A model generated the notes under the pieces. It did not search any database, was not told the DNA's origin, and saw only the letters and a program-made list of their open reading frames with translations. DNA of 64,000 bases from Coccinella septempunctata (lineage: Eukaryota > Arthropoda > Insecta > Coleoptera > Coccinellidae): NCBI RefSeq assembly GCF_907165205.1, contig NC_058196.1, positions 17,464,501 to 17,528,500 of the forward strand, in the 5' to 3' direction. Of this stretch, positions 1 through 13,800 are shown piece after piece; position 1 is the stretch's first letter, and each line of letters opens with the position of its first letter. Position numbers and translations under genes: made by a program.

Positions 1-1640
1 TATAGAGGTTGATTACTAAAGCGTCTCTGAAGTCTTGTGAGACATCTCCTTGTTCCCAGACCTTGCGGAATAGTTTTAGGAGACTATTGACAATGTCTTC
101 ATTCAGGGCTTTGAATATCTCCGCTGGAACGCCATCTAGACCTGGTGACTTATTATTTTTCATATTTTTTATCGTATTATTATTTCTGACATTGAGATTT
201 CGCCATCAAGCGATGTCATCGGACTATACGCTGGCAGCCGGTCTAAGATAGATAAAACCGAGTTGTTATTTTGATTCAAGATCAGAGAATAATGCTCCAT
301 CCATCTTTCGAGAATTTTTCTATTATCAGTTAGGATAACTCCATGAGCATTTCTTATAAGAAAATTTGCTTTTATACTTGGACCATAAACAGTTTTAATA
401 GATTCGAAAAAACGCATGTAGTCATGGTTATCGGCGTAAGCTTGTATTTCCCTAGATATCCACCAGATATCCTTGAGTTTTCTTATTTCTTGACGGACAT
501 CGCGTTTTATTTTTATAAGACTGTTTTGGTCTGCAACGTCGCCAGGCTTGTTAATTGCTGTTTTCATCGCCTTGCCTCCAAAAGGGGAGCGATATGAGTT
601 TCGCTGTCGGCGAACCAGTCTGGGGATTTTCGGGAGCGTTCTGTGCCCAGTATCTCTTTCGCTGTATTTGTAAGAAAGAGATGACTTGAAACGGAGCCAA
701 TGACTCTCAATGTCGTCGTTATAATCCGGTGTTAGACGATCTTTGACGGCAGCTGTGAATCTTTCTGTTGTAGAAGGGTTTTCTAGTTTGGAGATTTGAA
801 GGCGCTCTCTTGGGAACTTTGGCTCGCGTTGGTATTTTGGGAGCATTGAGATCTTCATTCTCGAGATTACCAGCCTATGATCCGTCCACCATTCCATATC
901 TGCTCTGGGCTTAGTGACCAACACCTCTTTGAGATCTTTTCTTCTCACGATCACATATTCGAGTGTATGCCAATGCCCTGAGCGCGGGTGGCGCCTGGTC
1001 CCCCTTGAATTGGGTCTCGTAATAAAGAAGGTGTTCGTTATACACAGATTGTGTTCTGCACAAAGAGCCAGCAGACGTTCTCCGTTCGAATTGATGCTGT
1101 CTGTGCCGTGTTTCCCTATTAATCCTGGTCACATTTCTGAATCTTGGCATCTACCCACTCTGGCGTTGAAGTCTCCAAGGAGAATAATTCGTTCCCGTTT
1201 TGGGATTTTACTCAATGTAGCAACGAGTGTTTCATAGAAAGTGTCCTTTGAGTTGTCAGAGGAGTTCGAAGTGGATGCGTATACTGCAATGATGTTCACA
1301 AACGTGTTTATCTCTGCAGGAAAGCGTAACTTGAACAACGCAAAGAGCCATTTCCTGCTCAAGCCAATGTTTAGGCTAGGTAATTGTGGGAAACAGAGTT
1401 ATACCGCTCATGTTTTTCGCCAGAGCTTCGTTAAGAACCGGGTGCACCGCGAGTAGGTGAGGTTGGCGTTTGAGGAGAGAGGATATAAAACGCATCTTTT
1501 CCCCTTACACCCCGAAAAAAGTTTACTATGTTAGAACTAGAGTCCGGCTTGGTGAGGTCTGCTTGTATGTTTGCCATGTTGCTTTTAGGCCGTAATCTCT
1601 GAATTACACATTTTAAAAACTTCCCGATTTGCAAAGTTAT
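1..1640 (-). mobile_element. LINE family A, copy A1: endonuclease part, broken
   Basis: Reverse-strand pieces of a non-LTR retrotransposon in several frames. A block at 1129-1362 carries the endonuclease motif LLGDFNARVG, and 169-954 carries the linker before the reverse transcriptase (EIQAYADNHDYMRFFESIKTVYG). Bases 1-300 match the same part of copy A3 near 59850-60140. Frameshifts between the pieces show it is dead. The reverse transcriptase lies off the left edge. The 5' end stops about 50 bases before a Root exon acceptor. The family has an APE-type endonuclease; its clade was not assigned. Confidence 0.85.
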
Positions 1641-1688
1641 ATATACAAATTATGCGTACTCGATATACAATAATTGTTTGATGTATAG

Positions 1689-1883
1689 ATAGAAATAGAG
1701 CTTAACCAAGTTACGAGGGAACGGAACGATCTAAGCAACCAGCTAACAGTTCTTGGGCGTAAGAGGGATGCGATAAACGAAGAGGTCATGAGACTGAAAC
1801 AGAAATTAGAACAGTCGAACGAAACGAACGCAAGAGTGAATAGGAATTTAGAAGAGTTGGTTAAGGAATGCGAAGAAAAGCAG
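1689..1883 (+). CDS. Root: Root exon w1 (first in window)
   Basis: 65 codons, phase 0 to 0, after acceptor TGTATAG and before donor CAG|GTAAGG. Reads IEIELNQVTRERNDLSNQLT and on as coiled coil. Alternative AGs at 1691-1692 and 1697-1698 exist, but 1689 keeps phase 0. Confidence 0.8.
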
Positions 1884-4800
1884 GTAAGGATATATTACTA
1901 TAAATTAAAGATTTTCTCAACACACAGGTAATAAAAACTTTTCACTCTAGTGCACGATCGACTCTATGGACAAGGAGATCCAAAGGATCCAGGAACTGCT
2001 GGCGTCGATGAGATCGGAGAAGGAGGCTTTGGAAGCTGTCCTGTTCGATACCCAGACAAACCTGGAAGCATCGGAAATCAAGAAGACGCAATTAGACAAA
2101 GAGCTGCAAGAACAAATGGTCAAACAGGAACAACTTAAATCCCAGGTGAACCGCCTGACAAAGGAGCTGGAGAGATCGGAAAAGAAGTCCATGGAGATGA
2201 AGAACACCATGATGCAGCAGGTCGGCAGCAAAGAGACCGAATTCAGACAGAGTATCGAGGTTTTGAAACAGCAGAACGAGGAGAACGTGAAGAAGTTGAC
2301 GGAGGAAAGGTAGAAATGATACAAGTATTTCTTATAAATAGTCAAAATAATAATATATTCTTGGATTCTTCCCAATTTGGTGAGAGCTTAGGAGCCCTTG
2401 GTGATTAGGTCTTCTCCAACAAATGGTCCTCTTCAAATCAGCATTAGTTTGTTGTTTGCGCCGTAGTCTCCTATTGATACTGGTTCTATTACTGGCTGAA
2501 GTAGGGAGTTTGTATGTAGCTCAAGTTTTTTTGTGATGACTCCCACTTTCCTCCAATATTACATCCTCAACATATTATATGGCATCTTTATGTCTTCCTG
2601 CAACGTTTTTTTTTGTCACATACCAGGGTGCATTTGCAATCATATGGAGTATCTTAAATTGGCTTCTCTGTGATATTGGAACGTTGGATTTGCTGGTGCA
2701 TACCGAGAGTTTTATTCCATATGTCCAGATGGGTTTCATAACGTCTTTTACTGGGTCTAAATGTATAGTTGCGAAAAAATACATGGGGTGATTCCTTGTC
2801 AAAAAATAATGTGGGTGTTTAATAAGATTTTTCTTTGAGCAGCACCTAATCAGATATAGTCCCCTGAAGATCACATCTGAAAACATTCGATGGGAGCCAG
2901 AAGGCAAAAAATATTGCTGGGGTTTCTCTATAATATGAGCATGATATCCGCCTACTGAGTTCGAAGATAATTCCAACCCGAGTTCCAGCCTATATGACTT
3001 GCGCTACGTACCAGTTAATATTTTGTTTTTAAGAACCCACAATATTTTTTGATTCTTTAAATTTTTTCGCAATTATTTATTTATTCCCCTAATATCAGGA
3101 GTTTATTATTGGGGAGCAATTTGAAGTTCCTTCTATTTTATTTTCTTGGCTCTAAGGTCTATTTATTTCCTCTTTTTATTTACGTATCCTTTCCAAGTGA
3201 GATTCTATCATGATGCGTACCTAGGTATTTTGTTGATCAAGATTCTGGTATCTGGTATTTGATTTGCCTGAACTGGAGTACATTGATATTTTCGATGATT
3301 TCGACTGCTTAAGTCACAATCTTCAGTGGCTTATTGACCACATTGTCTGTTAACAATAGGTGAGGGGCTCAGTCTTGGTCTTCTTGGCCCACTAGGATAG
3401 CAACATCTTCTGCAAATGAACCGGTAACAGTGCTTGTGTTGGTAGGTGAGCCAGCTGTGTGAAGTAAATAGGTATGGTAGTCACCCAGGGACATTCCTTG
3501 AGGTACCCCTGATAATTTTGGAAAAAAGCGTCGTGGTTTTATAGTTCGTTCTTACTCCAAATTGTCTTTCACTCAGGTATAATATCATATCATATTGGCT
3601 TGATTCTCCTTAGGTACCGAAGTACCCCTAAGAAGCTCTGTGAGCTTGTGCGAGTTCGGAGAACCAGCTGTGTTCGTGAAGGTTTTGTTACTGTGTCCAC
3701 CTTAGGCACAGCACTGTTAATTTTAAATTCAAAAGTGAATGGTGGCCCGAACCCATATCGACTAGAGAATTTCTCCTCTAACCTGGTGTCGAACTCTGTA
3801 CCTTGCGGTTGCGATATACTGAATCGACGCTTTAACCGTCAATCCACGGACGATATTAGATAGGATTTCATGAGTTTGAAGTGTGATAAAGGCAGCAAAA
3901 TTTTCACTTTGTACCGAAGTCCTGAGTGCTTGATTTTAAGAATGGCTTATTGTGTGCACTTACTGTGCAATTAAATGGCGTCCTCGAAAACTGATTTGCG
4001 GAGATGGTAGCCACCCTTCTGTAGTTGGATCCGTGTTGATCCTTCATAGTGCCACTCGCTCGAGCACTTTAGATGAAACTGGCAGCTAACTGACTGTTCG
4101 ATGGAAAATTACGCTGTTAGTGTCTTTGCCTGATTTCAAGACTGGACTAAGCTCAGCGGTTTCAAATTGTTCATGCCTATAGTTGAGTTTCAGAATGGAA
4201 TGGAAGACACATTTAAAAAAATTCACTCCCTTTTGTTTGCGGGGTTATTCTGTCTATTCTGGTGGCTTTTCTTGTATTAAGTTGGCCGATTCCTTCACTT
4301 CAACTGTTTTGAAAGGTGTGTAGATCTGCTTGATGATATTTTTCGGGCAATTCTTCTATTTCTTTCTCTTTTTCATTCTTCATGTAGTTGTCCTTGGGTG
4401 AAAATACTTGGTGCTTTTTCTTCACCACTCTTGGCTCGTTAGGTAGAGGGTGTTAGTTTATAACGTATCGGAGGAATTGTATATTTGTAAATATTCTTAA
4501 TAAGCTTCCATATTGAGTTGTCGTATCGGCATCTTCTGGAAACGCAGTTGCCTCATTAACGGTTTGATTTCGTATTCAGTTTATTTTGTTGTCTGATAGA
4601 GCTGGAGCTTGAGTTTGGCGCCTTCAGATCTTTTTTTTTGGGTAGGTAATTTTCTTGACTACTAAAGGGATATTGAGATTTGTCCTTTTCCCAGTTTTGA
4701 TGGCTGATACCCATTCCACTGTTTTTATAAGAAGCCCATTAAACGATCTCAACACTTTTGTTTAGACTCTTGGGGCTCACGTCTAGATTTATTTTTTTTT

Positions 4801-7800
4801 TTTTTGAGTACTTTTCTGCATTCATCCCAGTCTGTTTTACAATTGTATAGTGTCGGTTTTAGAAAATATGAAAATCAAACACTTGAAATCTCCAACATTC
4901 ACTAATAGTGAGAGGACACTGACAAATCTATAGCTTCCACACCATATCCATAAAGTTATGAAAAAACAAATATCGATCTAATGTAGTTGTTTTTTATTCA
5001 TAATTTGTTTTGACTTAAGGGATAAAATAAAGAAAAATTTGGAAAAACGGATGCAGCAGTCATTGCAACAGCTTGGTAGCGAGAAAGATGCCGAGATTCA
5101 GCAGCTTTTGGACAGGGTAGAGAGCTTACAGAATCATATCGATAATCTTTGTCAACAGCACGAAGAACTTATGCTTCGGGCCGAAAACGACAAGCAACAG
5201 GCTCTCCTTCTTGGTGAGTTCTAATTACCATATTCTGCTTTCAAATATTTATTAATAATTAACAATTCAATTATGATGGTATCTATTCGAATAACATTTC
5301 TTATTTTATATTGATGCTGATTCGATGTTTGAAAATTATATGTGGATTGAAAAAACATTGTGTCCCTCAAAAAGAAATTTTATTTTAGATTCTCTTTGTT
5401 CGGTTTCTGAGAGACGGAATCCTGATAAGATCTATACCGATTGTCCTTTTGTGCGCTACCGCCTGCCACAGAATTCTTATAAAAGCATCTTTTTAAAGCA
5501 ACTCAGATTATTATGAAATTCAAATATATTTATACATATTTCATTTGGGAGGGAGGTGACTTTTGATGTATCGAGGACAATTACCCGCCTCACTATGTTC
5601 GGCGGGAGAACACAGGCTCGCTAAGAGAAGGTGACACTTCTCCTTCTGAAATAACATACTACTTTCATCAAAGTACTGTCCCATAGTGATAATACCCTTT
5701 TTCTCAAAAGTAACGAAAACAGCTATATATCTTGAAATGGTTGAATATCTAAAAGTTAATAATCTCATCGGTAACAGTTAATATGGTTTTCGCATACACC
5801 GATCAACAAGTGAACTTCTTAGCCATGTGACGCATTCGTAGACAAGGAATACCTATTGAATATTTAGAAGAAATACTTTTGACAGCCATAACTCGGAGTC
5901 GATGGTTCATCGTAGAGCCATGTTTGTCCACCCATGTTTGCTGGGAGTACTTAAGTACTCTTCTTTGGGCGCGCTGAAGAGTCCGAAGGATTGAATAAAG
6001 ATTTGTTCAATCCGTTCCCTAAGAATTTATTGCCAAGGTCAATTGGCGTAGAATTTTTATCAATAGTGAAAATACAAAAAGATATTCATGAAAAAAAAAT
6101 TGGTCCGCCGAAAGCTATGCGAATTAATATATCTAAAGTTATGATAAATCTTCGATCAAGAAAAGTGAGAAAGCTTCATCAATTGTTTATCTTCATTTTC
6201 GAAAATGTGAGTGCTAACTTCGCATTTTGAGGGTGTCATTTTCCCATTACAGGTTAGGTTACAAACAAAAATTTTTGTGTTACAAATAGTTACTAACGAT
6301 GAACTTTCCAACTGTACATTATTTCTCGCGAAAAATCGAACAGTGGGTGCCCGTGAAGTAAGTCTCATTTGAACCAGGGGCCTGACTGACCACCTACGTA
6401 ACAAAAATATTTCTTTTCCATGATACACGTATTACTTAGATAAGTTAGATTCATAACCCTGTCATTATTTCAAATAATTCCATATCAGCTTATTATTTCG
6501 AGGTAGAAATATTTTGGTTTTCGATATTTCAACAGCGGTACTTCCTTTCATCTAAGTAGAAATAAAAGATGATATCATATTAGGTAGTGAGGTATTTTCT
6601 ATAAATAAGTCAAAACTTTCCAATTTATTTTCTGCGCGTTTCGAATGAATCATTTTCCATATCTATTAGCCGTGATATCAGGCATAGTATTATACAGAAG
6701 TAAGTTGAGAAAACTGTAGTGCCTTCGAAAAATTAATGATGATTCTTTATACCGACTCAACGAAGATGATTGTCTAGGTAAGAATGAAATGTTTTATTCC
6801 TGGTCAAGAGAACAGAGCCGAAGGCAATGCACGCTTTTAATATATACGCTGATCAAAATAACTTTCCATTGCTACTTTTCATAACAAGGAGGTTGCAATC
6901 TATTTATTGTCTACTGATTTTCATTGCGAGGTTTTATTTGATATCGAGGCGCTACGAAAAAAAAGATACATTTTCATCCAAATATTGACATTTACCGAAG
7001 ATTTACCTTGATGGAAATATATGCAGAAAATAAATTACATCGTTTCGACGGTAATCAATTCTACAAACTTCCAGTGGCCTTTCTTGGAAAATCATGATAT
7101 AGAAAATTTCCTGAATATACAGGTTGATTCATTCTTTTCCGGGAGTGCTATCGATGAACAAAATATTTAAAGTATAATATTTAAATAGTTTGATTTTTCA
7201 TTCACAAATTTGGAAACAGCAGAAAAAATAAGTGAGATAAAATGTAGCTGGTGTTTTCACACACCAATTGTTTCATTTGTTAGCTGGAGTCAAATCTAGA
7301 TGTTTCAAAAACAAGGTGGCACAAAATTTGAAACAACGAATTGTTATCCACAAATGGTTCTTTTTCAGCTTAAATCATGAACTATTTCTCATTTTCCTTC
7401 TATATCCCGACGTCCGTATTTTGGACGAATTTCATATCAATGACTAACTCATATTGTGCCTTTAAAAAAAATTAAAAAAGAGGAGAATTGCTCATTTCGA
7501 ATGAAAAATAGATTTATTTAAACAGAACAACAAAAAACAATTGTTGCAACAAATCTACATTTCGAATTTTAAAGGTTGAACATCTTAACATTATGTCAGC
7601 TACAACAAGTGTATTAGCCAGAATCTCTTAAGAGGAGTTTATACCACGTGACTTTCTCCCCATCCGTATAAGGCGTAAAGGGGAAAATACTACCAGAATG
7701 TGGGGTGTTGCCAGAACATTTGTTGAACGATAAGTAGAGTTAACGAATATTACAATAGTTTCCACTTTCGCAGAAAAGATGGGAGCACTTAACTAATGTC

Positions 7801-10800
7801 TTTTTTCAATTTCACCAGGATACGAATTGTAGCCAATGGCGAGACTTTTCAGGAAATTTTTTAATGTGGAGATTTTTGCTTTTTAACAATCCACAATCCA
7901 CATATATTCCCCTTCTCCTGATGCTGTATGCCCTGTATACTAATAGTTGGGGAGGCGACGATGCTGAATCGGGATTTACTCGAGCGTTGTGGAGACCTAG
8001 TGGAGTTTGAAGATTAGATGGTAGGAAGAAAAAAAGGTTCTATGATGTATGCACTTTCACGGGTGGGGAAAGCGTCTTCAGGGTCTCAAAGATGTAAAAA
8101 ATCATCAGGTGTACATACTCGAGCGTGTCAGATTAAGATACTCTATATGCCCTACGTGTCTGTGATAATGAGTTCATGTTTATCTGACAGTTTGCTCGGT
8201 GGGACTGGCCGTACAGAAGAGTTGAAAATGGTAAAAAAAAATTTTTTTTCAGCGTGTCACATTTTTGGAGGATATGTTAATTGGACCCAAAGGAAGCTAC
8301 TTTTCAAGGGACTGACAATTTGGACGTGACGCAAGGTCACAGGGGTCTTTCGAGCGTTTCAGATTTTTATACAGAGATGGTTCATCTTAGTGTTGTAGAC
8401 GTGTTGAACCATTAATCTGACACTAATCAGGGAGGGTTTTCTTAATCTGACACTTTGAAGATGATAAAAATGCCTTTTTTCCGAATAGTTCCCTGCCTGT
8501 ACCTCTAATCGTTTTTGTATTCATTATGAAAGTTGTAGATAATAAAATTCTACACAACTTTTGTCTGAAGCAATTTTACATACTTTTAACTGTTCTCGAG
8601 TCAGAGGGCGATAAGGGCGAGCAGCTTAGCCACACATGCGAAAGGTCAAGGTCAATGTAGAATCCCAGTCTAAGCTACATTCATCCAATTGTCGAAATGA
8701 CGAGGTATTTCTATGATGACAATTTCGAAATTAGTCACGAAAATTTTAGTGTTGTCTGTGACTGAACCTTAGAATGCACTATTTTCCAACGAGTGAATTT
8801 TCGCTTCAGCATGTATCGCTAAACACCTCGCATTAATCGCCATATATCTCAAAAACGTTTGAACGTAGAAAAAATTGCTAACGTCAAAATTTGTAGAAAA
8901 TGTTATGCTCTACAACTTTTATAATTTGAAGATTTGAAGCTCAGGGGGAGAGGTAATGCAAAAAAACTGTTTTTTGTGACCTTTTGGCCAATTTTTATTT
9001 TTCGGCTTGCTAAAACTGTCAGATTTTATTGTTTCTGTTATTCTTGAATCATTAGCTTCAAAATAAGAAAAAACGCCACCGCGCTCGAGAATGTACACGT
9101 GACGTTTTATTTTTGCACATTTTTCGCCCTCCCACACATTTTCGACACGCTTATATTGTCAGATTAAGAGAATATATTCTTTTCAACATGTAATTAACCA
9201 CATATATTTTAATCTGACATGCTCGAGTATGTACAATGATCGTTTTTTTTTTTACTATTCGGACAAGCTGTCCTAGACAATTCCCTCTATATACAGGTCT
9301 AATTTTTGGTACTCTACAGGGTCCAAGGTATGTCCCCTTATATTAATCTGACACGCTCGAGTAAATCCCGAACTTCTCTCTTCGGCTCCCCAACTATAAG
9401 GGAGATTTAAAATATTTCGGCTTATCATGGACACGAATCAGATTTTGATGAAACTTCTTGGCCTTCAGCTCATCACGACCATCAGGCCCTTCACGATCGT
9501 TACGAGGCAGTTCGTAGAGAACTAGAGGGCGAGAAAGAAACGCTGGAACGATTCAAGAGAGAAGCTAACAGTCGTTTGGAACAAGACAGAATCAACATCA
9601 ATCAGCTGAAAGAAGAACTGAACAAATACAAGACTAAACTGGAAGAGGCCAAAGCGAGAACTGAAGAGGAAAAACTCAAACTAGAGCAGAAGATTGAGGA
9701 GGTTCGGCACGAGAAGGAAGTAGCCGCAGGAGAGGTGAGAACGAATGAATGTTTTAGGCCCGTTCGCACCAATACCCCTTAAAACGAGTACTTAACTAAG
9801 TGTCGTTTGAAGTTAATGGACGCTTAATTTTATTCCCAGTTTTGCACGACTGTGGTTTAACAGAATCTTAAGGAGCCCTTAAGTTTTTATATCTAGTGAT
9901 ATTTCTGTTTTTTATTTTGGTGCAACTTCATCCTACTCCAATAAAGCTATTTCATTGGTTGGCTGGTTGCCGATGATCGTTGTCATTTCAATAACCTAAC
10001 TTATTCGTCCTGTCAGTCAGTTTCAAGTAAATTATTATATCATTATCAAAGAGTAACAACTTTTTGTTATTGAATTAGTATTATTATTGATAATGATAAG
10101 GATTGTCAAATAAAGGGTACCTCAGTTTATATAAGTACAATACTTTTTCTTTGTAAGGTCTTGTGTGAATTTGTTTTCTTAATGTTGAAGGGCAACGTGA
10201 AGAAAATGTCCTTATCATCCTTGTTAGTACAAATATGATGAATGATTGCCAAGCAAGTGGTGGTAATCTACAAAGGGCACTCAACTTCTCAACGGAAAAA
10301 AATAGTTTGTTGCTAACTAGTATGATTCATGACACAAAATTGAAAATTGAAAGACTGATGGCATAACAATAAAGGCAAAAGAGAAGGCTTGATATTCAAT
10401 AATGAATTCATTCAATTATCAAAATCCATAAAAATAGGAAGTTCTGCAGCCAGTTCAACAAATTATTCTAGGTTAGAATTAATCCTGCCCTCAAATATTT
10501 AAGTGGTCATTACAGGAGCGCTTAACTTTAATGTTAGCTTTAGCCATTTAAATGTTAACAGTTGGTGTAACGTAATTTAAGAGTTCATTTCAAGGGACAC
10601 TTAACACTAAGTATGTTTGGTGCAAACGGGTCTTAAAGAGTTTGTTTCCTGATATGTGCGTTTAACGACTCGAAGGGGAGTTTAAGCAAGTAGTCTAGGA
10701 TGGGAACGACACTTTGTGTCGGAGTTGGGAATACTATTATTGTATATACCTTCGCATTTTTTTTACGCGCTGCAGTGCCCAAAGTATCCCGCGCGCCATT

Positions 10801-13800
10801 GCTGTTCTCACATAACGCATCAGTTGGAAACTTTTTTACGACATATTCGACCTGTGTCTATGTTCTTTGACCACTAAAAATATTAATTTATCCTTATTAT
10901 TTATTCATTGCCGTTTAGGCGTTATCATTCTTCATGATTGTACCGCTGGCATCGTTCTCTGCCGTGACCTGAGCGCGTCCCAGACTTCTCAATTCATCAT
11001 ACGTCCGAGGCGACGTTCGCAAAGCGAATCAGCGTACTGAATTAGGGAAAATATAGGACATATGCTATTGTCTTCGTCTTGGTTTCTATCTGGAGGGGAT
11101 TGAATCGGACACCGTTTCATATTGGGTGGCGCTCTAGGTAAATATTACCCAGTAGAACACGCCAACATTGAATAAAGTTCCATCAATTCCAAATGTTCTC
11201 CACCGTGGAAAAATGCTATGTTGCTCTGATGAGGCCAAATGAGGCCGAAACCATGGTCAGCATCTGCTTTTCTTCTGTGGAGCGTACTCCATTTGGGGCC
11301 TTGACGATGGCAAATTATCTAGCTCAATTCAGATCGTAACACTTGTCGATATTCATATGATCGGGTGGTATGCATCTGAATTTATCCTTATTATTTATTC
11401 ATTGCCGTTTAGGCGTTATCATTCTTCATGATTAATTTAACTTTTTCCGTTCTGCGTGTCGAAAAGTGCATTGATATTTGAGTTTTCATATACAGGGTGA
11501 GTAGTTGACTCGTACAAATATTTTAACAGTAGATCTCAAGGTTAAAAGTAACATTTTTTTCTTATACCAGTTTTTTAGATTCGGCCCTGACAAAAAGATA
11601 AAGCTATTTTAAGTTCTCATAATGAGCTTTGGAGAAACAAAATAACCTTCAGAATAACTAGCTAAATCTGTGATACTACACATCTGTGGATTTTTTGAAC
11701 AGAACTGTATTCAGCCAATGTACTAAATTTTCCAAATTTCACAGATACGTTTTAATTTTTGAACATCAAATTATTCGAAAATGGCGCATTATACGATAAA
11801 ATATAAGAAATACTTTTATTTCAAAAAAAGTTCAAATGTTGAAATATTCATTAAATATTTAGCGTCCAACTTATTTTTAAGAGTTTTGTTCCTTGAATTT
11901 TTGGTATTTTCATGGTACGTAATCGTCAAAATGAGTTAACTGGAAGACGTGGATGATATCTTGTGTTCGAAAAAGATCCAACAAATAAATGAAAACCCAA
12001 TTCCATTTCATTCGATAAAACCGTTTGTGAGATAGAACTAAAAATAAAATATTTTTATGGTTTTTCAACAGCCTCTATCGTCAAAACCGAGATGTTTCGG
12101 AAAAAAAGGCAAAGGAAACAAGTGTTTCTTTTGACCTCAAGAATCTACTTTTGAAATATTTGTACGTGCCAAAAATTCACCCTGTATACTGTTTGAGTCA
12201 AGAGGAAATCTAAATATTCCTACTACGTATAGGAGCTTCTCAAGTGAAAATAAAATGACCTTTGAGATTTTAATGATAAAATGAATTAAGTGTCTTTTCC
12301 TCGTCATGAGCTTTATACAGAGTGATTTTCGGTTTCCAAGGAAAAATTCGATTCGCCATAACTTTTGAACGATAATAATCAATTCAGTAAGTAGGTACCA
12401 CTAAGTGAAATAGCTTCGGTTGCGATTGACAAGGGGAAGTGAGTGAAATCCTACCCTAAATGAATAGCTTTTCCAACTCGTTCGTAAAGTGTCTTTCTCG
12501 CACTCGAATGGTCGCGTCGTTCTTCAGTGTCGTGTGCGGAAAAGTATCACTTTCGATATGGGACTGATTGGAAATAAATTCAATGTTTTCACATTTTTTC
12601 ACATGCACAGGTAGAAAACTTGAAGATCCAATTGAACCTTACTGAAAACAAATGCAGCACCGTGACTGATCAGCTTCACGAAACAATTCGAAAGCTCAAA
12701 GAAGTAGAGAACCATTCGGAGAGTCTGAGGAAAGATCTGACGGATGTTCGCAGGCAGCTAGCGGACAGTACTTTTGAGAAAGAGAAGTATCACACAACAA
12801 ACAAAGAACTGAGGGACTACATAAAGAAAACGGAAAGCGAGAAGAGAGACCAGGCAAGACAACTCGAAGAGTACTCCATGAAAATATCGAGTGAGTAAGA
12901 AATTTGCATTTGATTCTGTAAAAATATCAATGGCGTCCACCATCTAATTTTTCATTGAAAATTGAGTAATAAGGTAAATTTTTCATTAATTTTTTTACAA
13001 ACGAGTTAGTTTTTGAAGGTTTTTTAGTGGCATAGTCGTCTCCAAATTAGCAGAAAATTTTATCTGAAGTAAAAAAAACAAAAAGCAGAAAAATGTGAGA
13101 AAATATAATGAAGTCCTTCATGTCAGATTGACCTAAAATTCACAACCCAATTCAAAAAAGATTCGGAAACTGCATGAATAGCCCTATAACCATCCTGAAA
13201 TTTATGAATCGTTCAATGATTAACCAGATGATTTATGGTCTATTCTGGTTCCCCACATTAACAAGTAGGGCTCTCAACTGAATGTAAGTATTCCATTCAG
13301 ACTGCCAAATGTCCTTGTTCTTAAATTCGAATTGAGGAAAGAGTTGGACCATAAATATAAGGGTTTACGCGTCTGGGAATCATATTTTGTGGAATATAGG
13401 ACAGAATGAGTGGTGGTACAATGTTTGAAGTAACTGGTAACCATTGAATAGGTGAAGATCTAATAGTTTCAGAAATAATTCTAATAATGATTAAGCGGGT
13501 CATCAAATTTTTGCACATGAGAACTATTAACCCAAACTGAGCAGCAATATTCAGCAGATGAAACAAACCGAAGCTAGGGCTGCCGTTCGAAGAGTAGTTG
13601 AATCAGCAACCCATCCATGACGTACCAGCTAATTTTTGCAGGAGTTGTCAACTTCAGACGCAAATTTTCCAAATGCGCTTTGAAAGTCCGCGAAGAATCC
13701 AGCTTAACTACTAGATATTTTGCATTGAAGTTATATTCCAAGAAATAATTACAGAAAACTACACTCAATGCTCTATATTTTTGATGATTATTAAAATTAT

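Noticed and set aside
8018..8329. 103-codon frame in the fold-back element
   Set aside because: No domain or similarity recognised, and it covers the inner inverted repeat; likely chance.
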